Origin: Heliocidaris tuberculata
Lineage: Eukaryota > Echinodermata > Echinoidea > Camarodonta > Echinometridae
Assembly (NCBI GenBank): GCA_025618425.1
Contig: CM046850.1
Coordinates: 8,845,749 to 8,909,748 of the forward strand
Direction: 5' to 3'
DNA: 64,000 nucleotides
In this document: piece by piece, positions 49,026 through 61,136 of the stretch
Position numbering within the stretch: the first letter of the stretch is position 1
How the letters are laid out: the number at the start of each line of letters is the position of its first letter
The notes under the pieces: model-generated
What the model was told of the DNA's origin: nothing
The model's input: the letters and a program-made list of their open reading frames with translations, nothing else
Database searches by the model: none
Translations under genes and position numbers: made by a program

Positions 49026-51608
49026 TACATGGACACCTGGTTCCTGTGGCCAGTGGGTTAAGTTTTTCAAGCTGGAACATCCCTTTAAAGTTGAATTGTT
49101 TTGAGATAGGTGTGCTCACCCCTAGATTTGTTCACCTGTGTTTACATAGAAGGTAATTGGTGGGGTGTATCCAAAGAGAGGTAGCCATGTGTGATAGCGA
49201 GAGAATCAATGACCTGATTTTACCTGGTACACCTCAGTACCAATGACTCAGTGGGAACAATAGTCATTGTTTACTCACACACAGTGGGATAGCACTGTTG
49301 CAAAATGGTGAGAAGGGGAGAAAAATTCAACGTTGGATAAATAATGGATTTTGGGGCTGTGTACTCACACCTTGCAGACAGACTGGAATTTTTGTGTTTG
49401 TGGAGTGCAACACTTGCAATATTTTTTTTCTCTCGGGCCTCTTTTCAAAATTTGTAACTAACTCATAATCCTGAAAAAAGATAACCAGGTACGTCTTGGA
49501 GGGCTTTAGGGGTGTTTTCAGTTGTCCGTGAGGTAAAAAATTGCTCTGCTCCCACCATGCTTGAGTACTCTTGAGAGGGGGAAGTTCTTGTGTATTTACA
49601 ACTTAAAATGGGGGCTGTAGCAGGCAAGAAAGGGCAGTGAATGAATTCAGAATAGTCCAAAAATGGCTAAATGTCAGTATTCTTCAGCACATCAACAGAT
49701 TTTACAGAGGCTCGAGATGAGGCCACGGCACATGAACTGACCTACATGTACATGTAAATTGGTGTAGATGGGGCATAATATTATGTTCACTTCACTAGAC
49801 ACATACCTGTACTGTGCTACTGTATTCTCTCCCAAATATTTCCACTTCTTTTGTAAATGATGAAAGAATGCAGTTAATGATAGATTGGGGATTTATGCAG
49901 TCTATTCACAAGCTGGCAAAATGTTTTTGAGAGCCTAACCCATACTAACAGTTAGACCAGCCGGGAAGTCCTTTTGAAATAGATCATACATTTGATATTC
50001 CTTGTCATTATTTGCTAAATCAATATTGTAATATCGCTAGGATCTTTGTACAATACGTAAACCAATCTCTCGGATCTTGTACACTTACAACGATACAATG
50101 TCCGCCTGTATCTTGAGTACACAAGTGGAACAGTATTAAATTTTTTTATTTCGGAACTTGCAATGTTTGTCAAATGTTTATAACCCTCTTCCTCATGGTA
50201 TTCCCCATATTTTTAGTCAGTTTATATTTAGTCCAACATTTGCTTAGATGGCCTCACCCACTCCAACTCACCCCTTCAAAACAGGATCCAGGAATGAAAG
50301 AAATAATGAAAGAGTAGCGTAATCTAATAATGATATTAAATAATGGGGATAGAAGGAAGGAGTTCAGACGAAATCCCCTGGGGATGTATAAGACTGCTGT
50401 GTTTTGACATTTGTAACATGGTTTGCACATACATGTTGTAAAAAGAAAACATGATTAGGCAGGTTCCTAACTTTCCAAGAAGTAGTTAATAAGTTGACTG
50501 TACTTGTCTGGGGTTCATTTTGGCAGCATCCATAGAAATCTCTTTAAGCAGTGATCAGAATGTGTTAAGATGTAGGGACCTACATGTTGAGGTGGTTTGT
50601 TCTATTTTTGATCAGTACTCTACATTTAAACTTCGGCATAATACAGATTCAGTAACTAAATTAGCTGGAGCCCTAAAAGTCAGTGTCGAAACCAAGTTTT
50701 GATTCCACAAAGGTTTCCTGAAATGTCTTAGAAATATCTTCAGAATTTTGAAAATTTACTTCACATTAACAGTAACAAACAATGTCCCTTTCATTCTTTT
50801 GCCTAAAATCAAATCAAATGATCTTGGCAAAAAAGAAAGATTTGAGGCTCTTCTTAGAACCAACGACGATGATTGCCTTTAATTTTTATACTTATACATA
50901 CAGGTGACCTATTTTATTATCATGGTTTGATAGTTGCTTTTGAGTTGTCTGGCATTTGCCTCTGCTGTACTTAGGTGCCTGCTGTGAGTGAAGTTTACAT
51001 AAAGTTTGAATGAGCCGTTCTATTTCTGAAGACTGTTTTTTAACCTTTATCAGCACCAATATATCCCATGGCTTAATTATGGAACCATCCTGTTTTGCAA
51101 GGCGATTACGCATGCATGTGCCTTTTGAGTTATGTTCTGTTCTGAAGCGCAGTTTTCATTGAATCAAAATACAAGCATACATGTAGCTCATCTTTGTACA
51201 TACATGTACACATATATTCTTTTAAAATATACGATGCAGTGAAGTGTAGCATTTAAGCTACATGTATCCACCATTAAATATCTTTTTAGTTGTGAGGCCT
51301 AGCAAGGATGGTTGCATTTAATTTTGGACTTAACTTGATGAAATGTCTTTTTTTGGTCTGATAAACTCTATCTAAATATATACATGTATATTAAGACTTT
51401 CTGTCTGTATGTCTGCATAATCATATTGACATTTATGCTCAACGTTGTGTTTTTAAAGTATTGAATGACTGATTGTACTGGGGATTAGAAAAAGGGTATC
51501 TGTACTTTTTCTTGACAATATGTATATGTTTATATTGCAATATGAAAACTGTTGACACTGAAGAGATTTTGTTGAATTGCTGTTTTATCTCTTTCACTTT
51601 TTGTGCAG

Positions 51609-51699
51609 AATAAGATACTGAAGTCGGCTACACTAAAAAAGCGCTGTGGATGCTGTACTCTTCAATCTGTGACACGCTTAATTCTCAGCTTGGAACACC
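51609..51699 (+). other. 5' UTR part of the first coding exon
   Basis: A polypyrimidine tract and GTGCAG end at 51608. The 91 bases to the start codon contain an in-frame TAA at 51679-51681, so translation of the main frame cannot begin further upstream in this exon. It is inferred to be spliced to an upstream non-coding exon, possibly the one at about 10.4 kb. Confidence 0.55.
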
Positions 51700-52303
51700 A
51701 TGTCCGTAACTGAACCAATGCTGAACATCTACCCATCCACCAACCACCATGCGCAGATGCACCACGACGGACCGCTGGCCAACGGCGAAACCAGCTCCAC
51801 GACAAGCAGCGAATCGGACGTTCAGCTCAAAGGTCAGAACGGCTCGCTCTCCCCCATGGACAACGGCCCCGACATGTACACGTCGGACGGCTCGATAGAC
51901 AGTCAGGGCCAAGTGCAGCAGTATGTGAACGGACCCATCGCCAACTCGTGCCCAGCGAACTATATCCAGGAGTATGACACGAGCATGGACGGGACCAACG
52001 CCAACTACGTGCCCATCCAGGGCCCGGAATACGATGGACACATGGATTATCCCTCCCCAGGCCAGGAGTATGTGAACCAGGAACTCTACCAAGGCCAAAG
52101 CTCGGAATATGTGGATTATAACCAGGGGCAGGGAACGACGCCCATGCCAGTGGAAGAGGGTGGTGTACCCCAGGGACAGGTGCAGGAAGAAGGGGTACAG
52201 GGACAAACCCAGGGACAAAAGCAGAAATATGTGTTTTATCTGCAAATCAAACCTGGTGAAGCATTTCCTGTGGAAAATGGGGATCAAGTACAATATATAC
52301 ATG
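51700..52303 (+). CDS. FNDC3: FNDC3A/B-like protein, first coding exon (partial gene)
   Basis: Encodes 201 residues plus the first base of codon 202. The ATG is chosen because an in-frame stop lies 19 bases before it, an A sits at -3, and the frame then stays open to a strong donor (CATG|GTAAGT). GC content and codon use stand out sharply from the surrounding AT-rich DNA. The product is acidic and rich in Gln, Gly, Asn, Tyr and Pro, with no signal peptide or membrane segment; residues 150-185 are almost entirely Gln/Gly/Pro. The last 25 residues contain FYLQIKPGEAFPVENGDQVQYIHG, which matches my memory of the conserved VQVNPGEAF...GP block near the start of vertebrate FNDC3A/FNDC3B. Those proteins carry a Pro-rich N-terminus, up to nine FN3 domains and a C-terminal anchor, and act at intracellular membranes. 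Homology is by eye, not by search. Confidence 0.75.
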
Positions 52304-52567
52304 GTAAGTAAGAAGTTGGCAGTGTGAATAGCATCCAAGAGAAAGTAGGTACAAAATGTTAAATGTTATATACGTAAGTCTGTGTGGTAGGGCTCATTCC
52401 CAATGAAGGCAATGAACCACCTGAAAATAATATCATTGCTTTAGAAATAAAAAGATTGTGCTCTGTAGTGTGTGTCTATGCAACAGGCAGCTATTTTTTA
52501 CTTCAGAAGACTGCCCCCCTCATATGTGTATTGTGGGCTTCATTTACCAGTACAAGTGGTTTTCATT

Positions 52568-52968
52568 TTAACCCTTTCTGGACAGGAATTATTTAAGGGC
52601 TGAATTGATCACATTTTGTTCCTCAAATTGGCAAAACAATAATATTTTTCTTTTAGTGCTACATGGTTCTAAGAATGTGTAATGTCTTTGAAAACAATAT
52701 AAATGGTTAGGAATTTTGTTGAAAAGTTGAAAAAAATTGCCAATGTTGATAAAAAAAATAGTGATTTTGAACCTCTAAATGTGTTGCCAATTTAAGGCTT
52801 TTAAAACTTATTCTCATTTTTAAAATTCCTGGCATCAAACGCAATATGGTCATGCAACAAATATGGACATAGTGTGTGCAGAAATTTTTGCTTTTTCTAC
52901 TCATGCACCTGGAATATTTGTTAGAGCTCTGAATCAAAAGTTATTGAGCCAAACCACAAAATGGTGGG
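52568..52968. mobile_element. piggyBac-like MITE, family H, copy 2 (right end degraded)
   Basis: Starts TTAACCCTTTCTGGACAGG and follows copy 1 (48610-49025) nearly base for base through GAGCCAAACCACAAAATG, after which the terminal GAAAGGGTTAA is lost. It lies 265 bp inside the intron. Confidence 0.75.
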
Positions 52969-53202
52969 ACATTTGTGAGATGGTTTGCCATGCCACGTGT
53001 GAATGAACTCTAAGTAAGTATATTTTCTGACCTCTGTGGGCCAGTTGATAGTTATTCTCGGTTCTTTTTTACTTGTACAGTGTAACTGTTGTAGACTGTG
53101 TGCAGATTATAAATTCTAAATCTAATGATTGAAATGATATTACATAATTTGTGTTTGTATCATGATTTCATGAAGAATTTTACTTGTCTATGATACAAGA
53201 GC

Positions 53203-53323
53203 CAGGGGGGTGATTCACTAACGGCTAAAATCAATTTTAAGTGAGATAAAATCAATTTTCTGATGATTTGATTGGTCTACAGCCTTCAAAAATTGATTTT
53301 AGCTGTTAGTAAATCACCCCCTG
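53203..53323. mobile_element. Small MITE with CAGGGGGGTGATT ends (family K)
   Basis: CAGGGGGGTGATTCACTAAC and its mirror GTTAGTAAATCACCCCCTG form terminal inverted repeats that extend inward through GCTAAAATCAATTTT. 121 bp in total, so it is almost entirely hairpin. Confidence 0.8.
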
Positions 53324-54306
53324 AACTACAAATGCTTGTTTATGTACATATTGTACCAACCTTGTGCAACACAACTTTCAAGAAAATGCTGGTCTTCAGT
53401 TACATGTACTTGTGATGCCCAACTGAGTTTTTGCGAAACGTGGACGTACTGTGTTGTGTGTTGGACCATGGTGATCTTGGATTCATACTATCAAGAAAGA
53501 AAAGCAACACTGCCAATTTGATGGTAGTGTGATCCTGCAGAAGCCTTTAAGGAATATCCTATTGTTCCTCTGAAATGTATCAATCAATGGCGGATGTGCA
53601 GCAGTGCCCGAATTTGGATGGAAAAGTATGAATCCACATCCAGTCAGAGATACATGTTACATCAAGGAGAGAACTGCAGAACTGGTGGCATGCACGATGG
53701 TTGTCAACACCGATTGGACATACATGTACTTCATGTTGTATTTATATTTGCTGTGATAGAAAAGTTGAAAGGTTATCACAAGGATTGTGATAATGTTATA
53801 AAGTGTTTTAAAGCTCATAGACAGTCTCGGTAGCAAAAATCATACTGGCAAGAAACTTATCTAACATATTCACATACTATTCTCCTTTTATCATAAGGCA
53901 CATGTACGAGATTATTTAACATTCCATTCACGATTTCGAACAAATTTTAGTGTAAATATCTGTAAGAAACGCTTGGTAACGGCTTTTCACTGCCTCACGC
54001 TGAGACCATATCCACCCGAAGGTTCCCCACACAATAAACCCAGCGCTTCGCACTATGTGTAGCGTATTCTATAACACACAGCAATCCTCGTGTAAGTAAT
54101 GTGTGTGGCCGTTGTTCGAATTTACATCCCCTCTTTTTTGGGCCAGGGATTTTTATTCTTTTTACCTCTAATTCGATGAATATTTCACTTGAGGAGGAAA
54201 AAACTTCACAGCATCTTAGTTATGTTAGTACCCTGCTATTTATTAAGTAAAATCAAAGAAATCTCACGAAAAGTTTTTGAGGGCTTCCCAAAACTATCTA
54301 ATACCT

Positions 54307-55206
54307 TTAAAGGGAAGGTTGAGTTCTGGGGAAAGGTAAAAAATAATTTGTGAGCTTTCTCATTCCTTTTATGTTACATGTAGTTTGGAAGAACATCATA
54401 GTAAAAATGTCTCCTGAAAAGGATTGCTCTTAAAGGGGAAGTTCACCCTGAAGATTACTTGAGTTTAAAAAATGCAGAAAAAATAAAGAAAAATATTGGC
54501 GAAGGTTTGATGAAAATCGTTCAAGTAATAAAAGAGTTATGAGTATTTAAAGTTTTGGATTCGTGACGTCACATGCGAGCAGCTGCCCATTGGTCATGTA
54601 ATAAATATTCCATATATTCGCATTTTTTTTTACGCTCCACGATAAATTAATATTGTTTCTTTTCAGAATCTAGTATTGAATAACATTTCTGACAATATAT
54701 CAAATGCACAGACGAAAATATTCTAAATTTTCTGAGAAAACTGTATTTTATGGAATATTTATCACATACATAATGGAGGAGCTGCTCGCATGTGACGTCA
54801 CAAAATCAAAACTTCAAAAGTCCATAACTCCGTTATTCTTTAACGGATTTTGTCCAAACTTTCGCCAATATTTTTCTTTATTTTTTTCTGCATTTTTTTA
54901 AACTCAAGTAATCTTCGGGTGAACTTTCCCTTTAAAGTGCCCTCACATTCAAAATATGACAAAAAACAGCAGAAATGTTTGGGCTGAACATTTGTGTGTG
55001 GTGACTGTGGTCTCATATACACATTTCTGTGTGCAGTGCATGTGACTCTCAGCAGGATTGAGTCATTTTCTTATCATTTTGGTGATTCCAAGACCTTACA
55101 GCATACACCAATTCTTATATGCTATATAATCAACCTTTCCCCAATGGCTTTGAGACAGTTTCTTTCACAATTCAGTCTTATGACCAGAACTCAACTTTCT
55201 CTTTAA
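54307..55206 (+). mobile_element. MITE, family E, copy 1, split by family C
   Basis: TTAAAGGGAAGGTTGAGTTC at the left and GAACTCAACTTTCTCTTTAA at the right. Removing the nested element (54430-54935) leaves 394 bp, matching the intact copy at 23082 (396 bp) in inverse orientation. Family E therefore predates this family C insertion. Confidence 0.85.
54430..54935 (+). mobile_element. Foldback MITE, family C, copy 3, with two TGACGTCA sites
   Basis: TTAA-flanked, 506 bp, same orientation as the copy at 38618 and nearly identical to it. TGACGTCA octamers at 54564-54571 and 54793-54800. Nested in family E. Confidence 0.9.
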
Positions 55207-56279
55207 GTGCAAACAGAAGTTTAGCCTAGCTCCCATGATTAGTGTTTCCTCCTTAAAAAAAAAAGAGTTTTAAAACAGAGTCTGAAGTATGAAAAATGGA
55301 TGTGTACCCCTATCTTGTCAACAACAACAATAAGAATACTTATTTTTCCATCCAGGTTATTGGAAGCTGTGAATGTTTACTTTACAGTATGCCTACTTAC
55401 ATTGTACATGTATGTATGCTGCCTGACTTGTACATTGAAAACCTATGATTTGTTGCCTGCTTCCTTCGGAGTGCAATCATTTGACAACGGTAGATTAACC
55501 CATAGTTATGAAATACATGTAGGCCTGTACATTGAAAAGGAAACAGGGATACACATAGAAAGGCCCCAAACTTGACCTATGCCATAACTAAGACTGAGGA
55601 TTAAGCTATTTGAACATGTAGCCTTAGGAGCTCTACAAACGAGTTTTCTTTTTATATTCCTTGTGCCAAGTTTGCACTCTAGACTTGTTTGTGTAAGGTC
55701 AAGAGTTCTTTAAATGTCAAATTGCCTGGTCAGTTGGGAAATGGCCTATGCTGAAAGAGGGTACCATTTTGATTTATATTGCATCCTTGACTTAATATAG
55801 GGTAGGCAGGCCTATACAAATGTATATGTTCAACTGCTGTAGGCTTACATGTACATGTATGTGATACAGATTTTTAGGTTGGACACTGGTGTGATTCCCC
55901 CCCCCCTGAAATTTTTTCAAAGAAATCGCCTTTAGAAGCTAAAGTCTATACAGCAAAAGTTGTTGTGAATTCATGATGCACAATTATGATCTGTAGGCTG
56001 CGGATTACTGCAAAACAAAATTGTTTAGCCTTGATTCATCAGAAAAGTAGAAACCTATTTTCTCTTTCTGAAGAAATATAAAACATCACTCTTTGTAGGG
56101 CCCTTCATGTCTTTTTATGACATCTATTTACAGTATGTTAGTTTGATATGAGTTGTAACATTTTAATTAGCAGTGGTCGGTGATATGAATTTGAGAAAGT
56201 GAACAAGTGTAGGCCTACATGTACATTTTCGTAAATTATACGGTATGTATTAGCTAATAATCCATAAAAAGAAGACGTA

Positions 56280-56624
56280 TAGGCTTTTTACACTTGATTT
56301 TTTTGATCCCGTACTATCCTTAACCCCGTACTGTCCTTAACCCTGGACTAAATTTTTTCTGTTCTCATTGGCAGTTTTAGTCCCGTACTATCTCCCTAGC
56401 CAGAGCATTTATCCCACCTTTTGAAATTTAAGGTGGGGCTAACCCTGCTTTTTTCCAGGGCTAAAATAATCCCGTACTATCTTGGAGTTAGCCCACTTTG
56501 GTAAAATGCAATGTGAACAGAAAGTGGGCTAAGCTTAGTCCCATACTACCGGTAGGGCTAAACAAGGATTTAGCCCCACCGATAGTACGGGACTAAGCAA
56601 CATTTTGCAAGTGTAAAAAGCCTA
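56280..56624. mobile_element. MITE with TAGGCTTTTTACACTTG ends (family J)
   Basis: TAGGCTTTTTACACTTG at 56280-56296 and its exact complement CAAGTGTAAAAAGCCTA at 56608-56624 are a perfect 17-bp terminal inverted repeat. The interior repeats CCCGTACTATC or its complement at least five times, plus GGGCTAA/TTAGCCC words, so it is built of short inverted sub-repeats. 345 bp. Confidence 0.85.
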
Positions 56625-56639
56625 TTGGTGAAATCTCTT

Positions 56640-57100
56640 TCAGTAAATCAGTGTGAACGAAACTCAAAGTGATACAACTTAGGCCAGGGAAATTCAGAGG
56701 AACTGTTATTCTGCAAGGCTAAGATTGGTGGTGAGTGAGAAAAAAAAGAAAAAAAAAGGGAAAAAAAAATAAGATCCTGTAAGTACATGTTGCTATTCCA
56801 TGAACAGAAAGCCTTAGAGAACACTTTTTTAATGAATCCATATAAACGCAACTTGGGCTGATACAGGTTACATGTAGGTCATGGAAGGTCAGGGGAACCA
56901 TCCTATAGGAAGGTTATAATTTAGTTGTGAGTGCCAGTTGAGAAAAAAGATATCAAATGATTAAGAATCCATGTACATACATGTACAAAACATCTTAGAA
57001 ATAACTTTCTCAGCGAATCTGTGTGAACGCAACTGGCGATGATTCAGTTTAGGTCATGGAAGGTCAGGGGAACTGTCCTTTAGCAAGGTCATGTATAGTC
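56640..57100 (+). repeat. Three diverged tandem units of 180-190 bp
   Basis: GTGTGAACGAAACT at 56651, TATAAACGCAACTT at 56841 and GTGTGAACGCAACT at 57021 begin parallel series of words: GATACA/GATTCAGTTTAGG, then GGTCATGGAAGGTCAGGGGAAC, then a CCT.TA.GCAAGG.TA block. Spacing is 190 and 180 bp. Not coding in any consistent frame. Confidence 0.7.
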
Positions 57101-57501
57101 CAGTAATGGGAAACACAGCTGCATATGATGCATGGCTCGTGATGGTCTGTGTGGACAGTAACTGGCTGAATTCCTTGAGCAGGGTCCAGTTTGATCATTC
57201 CAGTGTTATAGGTTTCATTTTCAGACTCGATCAAAGAGTGTGGTGTTCAGAAAGCCGCACCCCCTCCCCTACAATACATGTAGGGCCGATATGTACATTG
57301 TTTCTCATTCTTTATGTGAAAATCATAAGAAAAGATTATTTGTGGAACTTTTATAGCATGCATACAAAATTGTAAATCATTGAAAGTACACTCATAACGC
57401 TGTTTGATATAGCGGACTGTAGTACTGTGTGTACATTTACTAAATCACCATGTGTACATTGACATTCATATTCCCTGTCCAGTAGACATGGTATGAGTCA
57501 A

Positions 57502-57767
57502 GGATTGTATTTCCGAACAGAATGGTATTACCGAACGCGTACAGTTAAGCGCATAAAATGGTTTTCATACGCGTGGGACTACGCGTATGTTCTCCACACT
57601 ATTGAAACAAAGAACACGGTACAAGATCATAAAATGAGGCAAAAAAAACCTAAGTAATATTTTAGGAACTGCTCTCTGGTCACCCCCAGTCGTCACCCCG
57701 TTGGCCCCAAATCGGGGTAGGTTGTGTCTTTTCCCAATAGATTTCACACGTTCGGAAATACAATACC
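57502..57767. mobile_element. MITE-like element with GTATTTCCGAAC inverted ends
   Basis: GGATTGTATTTCCGAAC at 57502-57518 and GTTCGGAAATACAATACC at 57750-57767 are inverted repeats. A further GTTCGGAAATAGTATCC at 57944 could be a fragment of another copy. The interior contains several ACGCGT words. Confidence 0.6.
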
Positions 57768-58204
57768 TTTTTCAAGGGACCAAGGGAAGGGGTTCGCTCG
57801 GAAGGGAATATCTTATTAGATCTACGTTTTCTTTTTCAAATTCCACCAATTTCTTTTTCTGTAGGACTTTAAGCATTCATCATCTAAGTTTGACAGATAT
57901 TTGTTTGATATTTTATTTGCTATCGTTCATTTTTCTGAAAAGTGTTCGGAAATAGTATCCACTACCATACTGTACCCCTTCTGTTTCATTCCATACCACT
58001 ACATGTACACTGTAAGTGCAATATGTTCGAAATACATATAGTTATACTGTAAAACCAAAAATTTGCATTCTTGAAACTTTTGCAAATTTCTTAAGTAGTC
58101 AGTATTCGTGAAATAGTCAATTTGACAGTCCTATGTAGCCAATAGTGAACCTAGAGAGTTCTTTCCATTGAAGTTTTTTTTGGTTTGTATATTAAAATTC
58201 AATA

Positions 58205-58313
58205 TGTTGTTCATCTTATGCAATAAAACCTGTGATACAAAAAATGGAGGTTATATATTAAACATCAGGGAATTGTATTGTATCACAGGTTTCATTACAC
58301 AAGATTAACAACA
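58205..58313. repeat. Hairpin element, 36-bp arms
   Basis: TGTTGTTCATCTTATGCAAT...AACCTGTGATACAA is mirrored by TTGTATCACAGGTTTCATTA...AACAACA with about four mismatches over 36 bp, around a loop of 37 bases. Confidence 0.75.
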
Positions 58314-59120
58314 CTGTTAGGGTTGCGCACATGTGCATATTAAAGTTATCCTGTGCTTTTCAATATGCATGTGGCCATTTGGATTTATGCAAATCATGCA
58401 AAATGCCCAAAGTTGCTTTTTTTGGCAACAAAGCTGAAATTGTTTGGAGACCATGTGGGATCTCAAATCCACACAAAAAAACTTCAACAGAAAGAACTTT
58501 TCTAGGTTCTTAAAATGTCTAGGTTCATAAAATGTCAAGCCGACTAAAAGTTTCTTGGCTCCAATTAATTGAGTCGCAACTGGTATAACATGGAATTGTG
58601 ATGGCCAGTATGCATTTGCATATTTCCCCAAATTACCAACGTGGATCTCCAGCTCCATGATATAACCCATACATGTACAGTGTACACGTACATTGTATAT
58701 TACATAGTGTTCCATCCTTTACATGTAGGTGACACAGTGTGTTGTAAATCCCAGCACAATGGGAAATCCAATGGGTAATCCCCTCTTTGAGTGCAGGACA
58801 TGAAGCAAGTGAGCAAGGTTTAATACCCATTGTGTACCCCTGTGGAAGCCCCCTGGAATAACCCCTGAAATCCCACCAGGTTAGCCCTATTGTGTGAAGG
58901 GCTTTGGTTACAGATACCCCTTCTTTAGCATTTCTCCAGCTGTGCTAATTATAGAAGGGTAAGACAATGAAAAAAAAAAAGAAGAAAAGTTCATAGGGGA
59001 CTGTGTATTACATGTAGGTACATGTAGAAAAGATCAATGTGTATGAGTACAGTGTGTTGTACAAGTTTGTCTATTCTGAAATTTAGACCTGTTTGCTAAT
59101 CTTATGCATACTTCTTGAAC

Positions 59121-59972
59121 AAAGGTTTCTTCTTGATGACTCAAAAGCTTGCCAGAGGCTTGCCCAACATAGCAACAGCTAATGTATGCAAATTGGATTC
59201 TGTCCATAGAGATGCCATAGCATGCATAGCATGCATAGCAGGTGCATTAAATTGTTAGTACCTCAGGATTCTGGAGAGAAACACTCACTAATCTAAATAC
59301 AATAGTTAACAGGTCTATTACCTCTCCAAGCATGTAGGCCTACATGTACATTTACATGTACTTGCTTTTCTAGCAGTTCAGATTGATAAAAAAGAGTCAA
59401 ATAAGGGAATAAAGAAAGCTGCCAATAGTCATGTATATTTCTTTTTGAATTTTTACTTCGACTTCTTTGTATTTTGTTTTTACATGTAGGCTAGTTTTGA
59501 AATTTATTCAAATGAAATTTACTGTATAAATGCTTCTAATCTAATCTTCCTGAGCAACTAATGCTTTCAGCTGCTGTAAGCTTTTGTATTTGAAATGATG
59601 GAATGTAAGTTACAGTAGTTGATTAGTTGTTGCTGTTTGAAAGCCTCTGGCCAGTGTTTTGGACTGTCTAGTAGAGGCATGCATGAAATTTGAATACATA
59701 ATTTGTGAACTAGTCTTTTGAGAACATATTCAAATAGACCTGTTCACAAAGTTATTCAAATTTATGGACGTTTCTTTCCTGAGACCTAGTAACGAGGTAT
59801 CCATTAACCTGTTATTAATGAATGAACTACAATACTTGGAATCCAGTTTGCATACATTACTTGTTGCTATATCTGACAAGCCTCTGACAAGCTTTCAGGT
59901 TGTCAAGAACAACCTGTGATTTAAAATTTTGCATAAAATTTGAATATATAATTTGTGAACAGGTCTATTTGG
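59121..59972. repeat. Diverged repeat copies in inverted and direct order (family O)
   Basis: 59121-59200 matches the complement of 59839-59919 over about 80 bp (shared words AAAGCTTG.CAGAGGCTTG and AATGTATGCAAA.TGGATTC). Within the second part, ATGAAATTTGAATACATAATTTGTGAAC (59683) recurs directly at 59934, and the complementary AAATAGACCTGTTCACAAAG lies at 59732. The pattern suggests overlapping copies of one mobile element whose limits I cannot fix. Confidence 0.55.
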
Positions 59973-60941
59973 CAAAGTGATACAAGGCTCAGTACATTTA
60001 CATAGTACATGTAAATATACATGTATTAGTGTGTTTCAAAGTTACATGTACACTTGGGTAAGTTGTCTTCTATTGTAATACTGTAAGGCACTAGTCTAGT
60101 ACAGTACATGTTTTTATTTATATTAAATTGTATTCATACTATTACGAGTCTAAAGAAAAATGCAGAAAAGCTTGGAAATTCTATGATGGCATTTGTTTTG
60201 CTTGCAAATAATTGACTCTAAAATGCAGATTATACTAGATTGAATTTTAGATTGTGATATACAGTGCAAACTTCATGTACCTGTGTGCAAACGTACAAAT
60301 CAAAATTCTATTGGAGTAGAATGGAAGTTGCACTTTGTATCTGGGAACAATACAATGTCAACAATACACAAATGCAAGGTGCATGTAGTATATAGTACAA
60401 TAGTACAAGGTACGTTTAATAGAGAACTGAAGTAGTGTACAGTAGTAACAAAACAAAATCTGGCGACGTGTCATACGTGTATGTCCAACGCCATACTGTG
60501 TGATTGTACTTCAATTCGTTGTGTACGAATGATTTATTCTCTAGAATAATTACATGTATCAAGCCGCACCTGTGTTTTGCAGTAAATATTGGATATAAAA
60601 GTGCATTCAAGTAAGTTATTATGCAGAAATGGTTTTAATGTTTAGAGTGTTTCATGTAGGTTTTCATTAGCTTACAAGGTTGATAATGGAAGATGTATTT
60701 ACATCATGTTTTATGCAAGGTAAATTTTACATGATTTGTATTCTATATGTACAATGTACATTGTACTTCTATGCATACACTCTGTACTATGTGGCTGCCA
60801 CCTATTGAATTTTTTTTCTTTGCTTATTTTTCACTACCATTCTATTAACAATGTTTATGTTAACAGTATGTTTAGTAAAGTAAATTATCCATTATATGTT
60901 TCATACATTTGATTATTTCTGACTGCAGTGTACAGAACATA

Positions 60942-60995
60942 TCTGTTTGGAGCCAGAAGGGCATTAACTTGCATACTTTGTGGCTCTAAACAGAC
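60942..60995. repeat. Short hairpin with GGAGCCAGAAGGGC arms, copy 3
   Basis: TCTGTTTGGAGCCAGAAGGG pairs with CTTTGTGGCTCTAAACAGAC. The left arm is the same as in the hairpin at 24358; the right arm has diverged. It lies 140 bp before the second coding exon. Confidence 0.65.
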
Positions 60996-61136
60996 TATAT
61001 GTACTTGTATGTGAATACATGAACATGATCCAATTGCTTGTCACTTTTCCTTTTCTCCATTATTTACAGTGAAAAGTTGAAGATCATTATATTGACATAA
61101 CTTTATTAACGATGAATGCTGTTGTCTTTTCTTCAG

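Larger units (their letters stand above)
10470..51608 (+). other. Putative first intron (about 41 kb) of the FNDC3-like gene
   Basis: Bounded by the candidate donor at 10464/10470 and by a strong acceptor, a pyrimidine tract ending TTTTTGTGCAG at 51608. Large repeat-laden first introns are common in this gene family. Apart from the elements listed separately, I found no exon in the stretches 10470-12459, 14266-16695, 17283-19844, 21385-22616, 24760-27500, 28555-29480, 31344-32093, 32243-33435, 33600-38617, 39123-41520 and 49026-51608. These are unique AT-rich DNA with scattered TACATGTA words. Confidence 0.4.
52304..61136 (+). other. Intron between the two coding exons (8.8 kb)
   Basis: Starts GTAAGTAAG and ends with GTTGTCTTTTCTTCAG. 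Both exons interrupt a codon after its first base, so joining them restores a glycine codon (G|GT). It contains the MITEs and hairpins listed separately. In 55207-56270 and 60000-60940 I see nothing beyond AT-rich DNA and TACATGTA words. Confidence 0.75.

Noticed and set aside
51685..52338. 217-codon minus-strand open frame opposite the first coding exon
   Set aside because: It mirrors the GC-richer, Gln/Pro-rich sense exon; the sense frame has a start context, a donor, correct phase and family similarity, while the antisense product is not recognisable.
58317..58715. 132-codon minus-strand frame
   Set aside because: No recognisable motif; overlaps an unremarkable part of the second intron.
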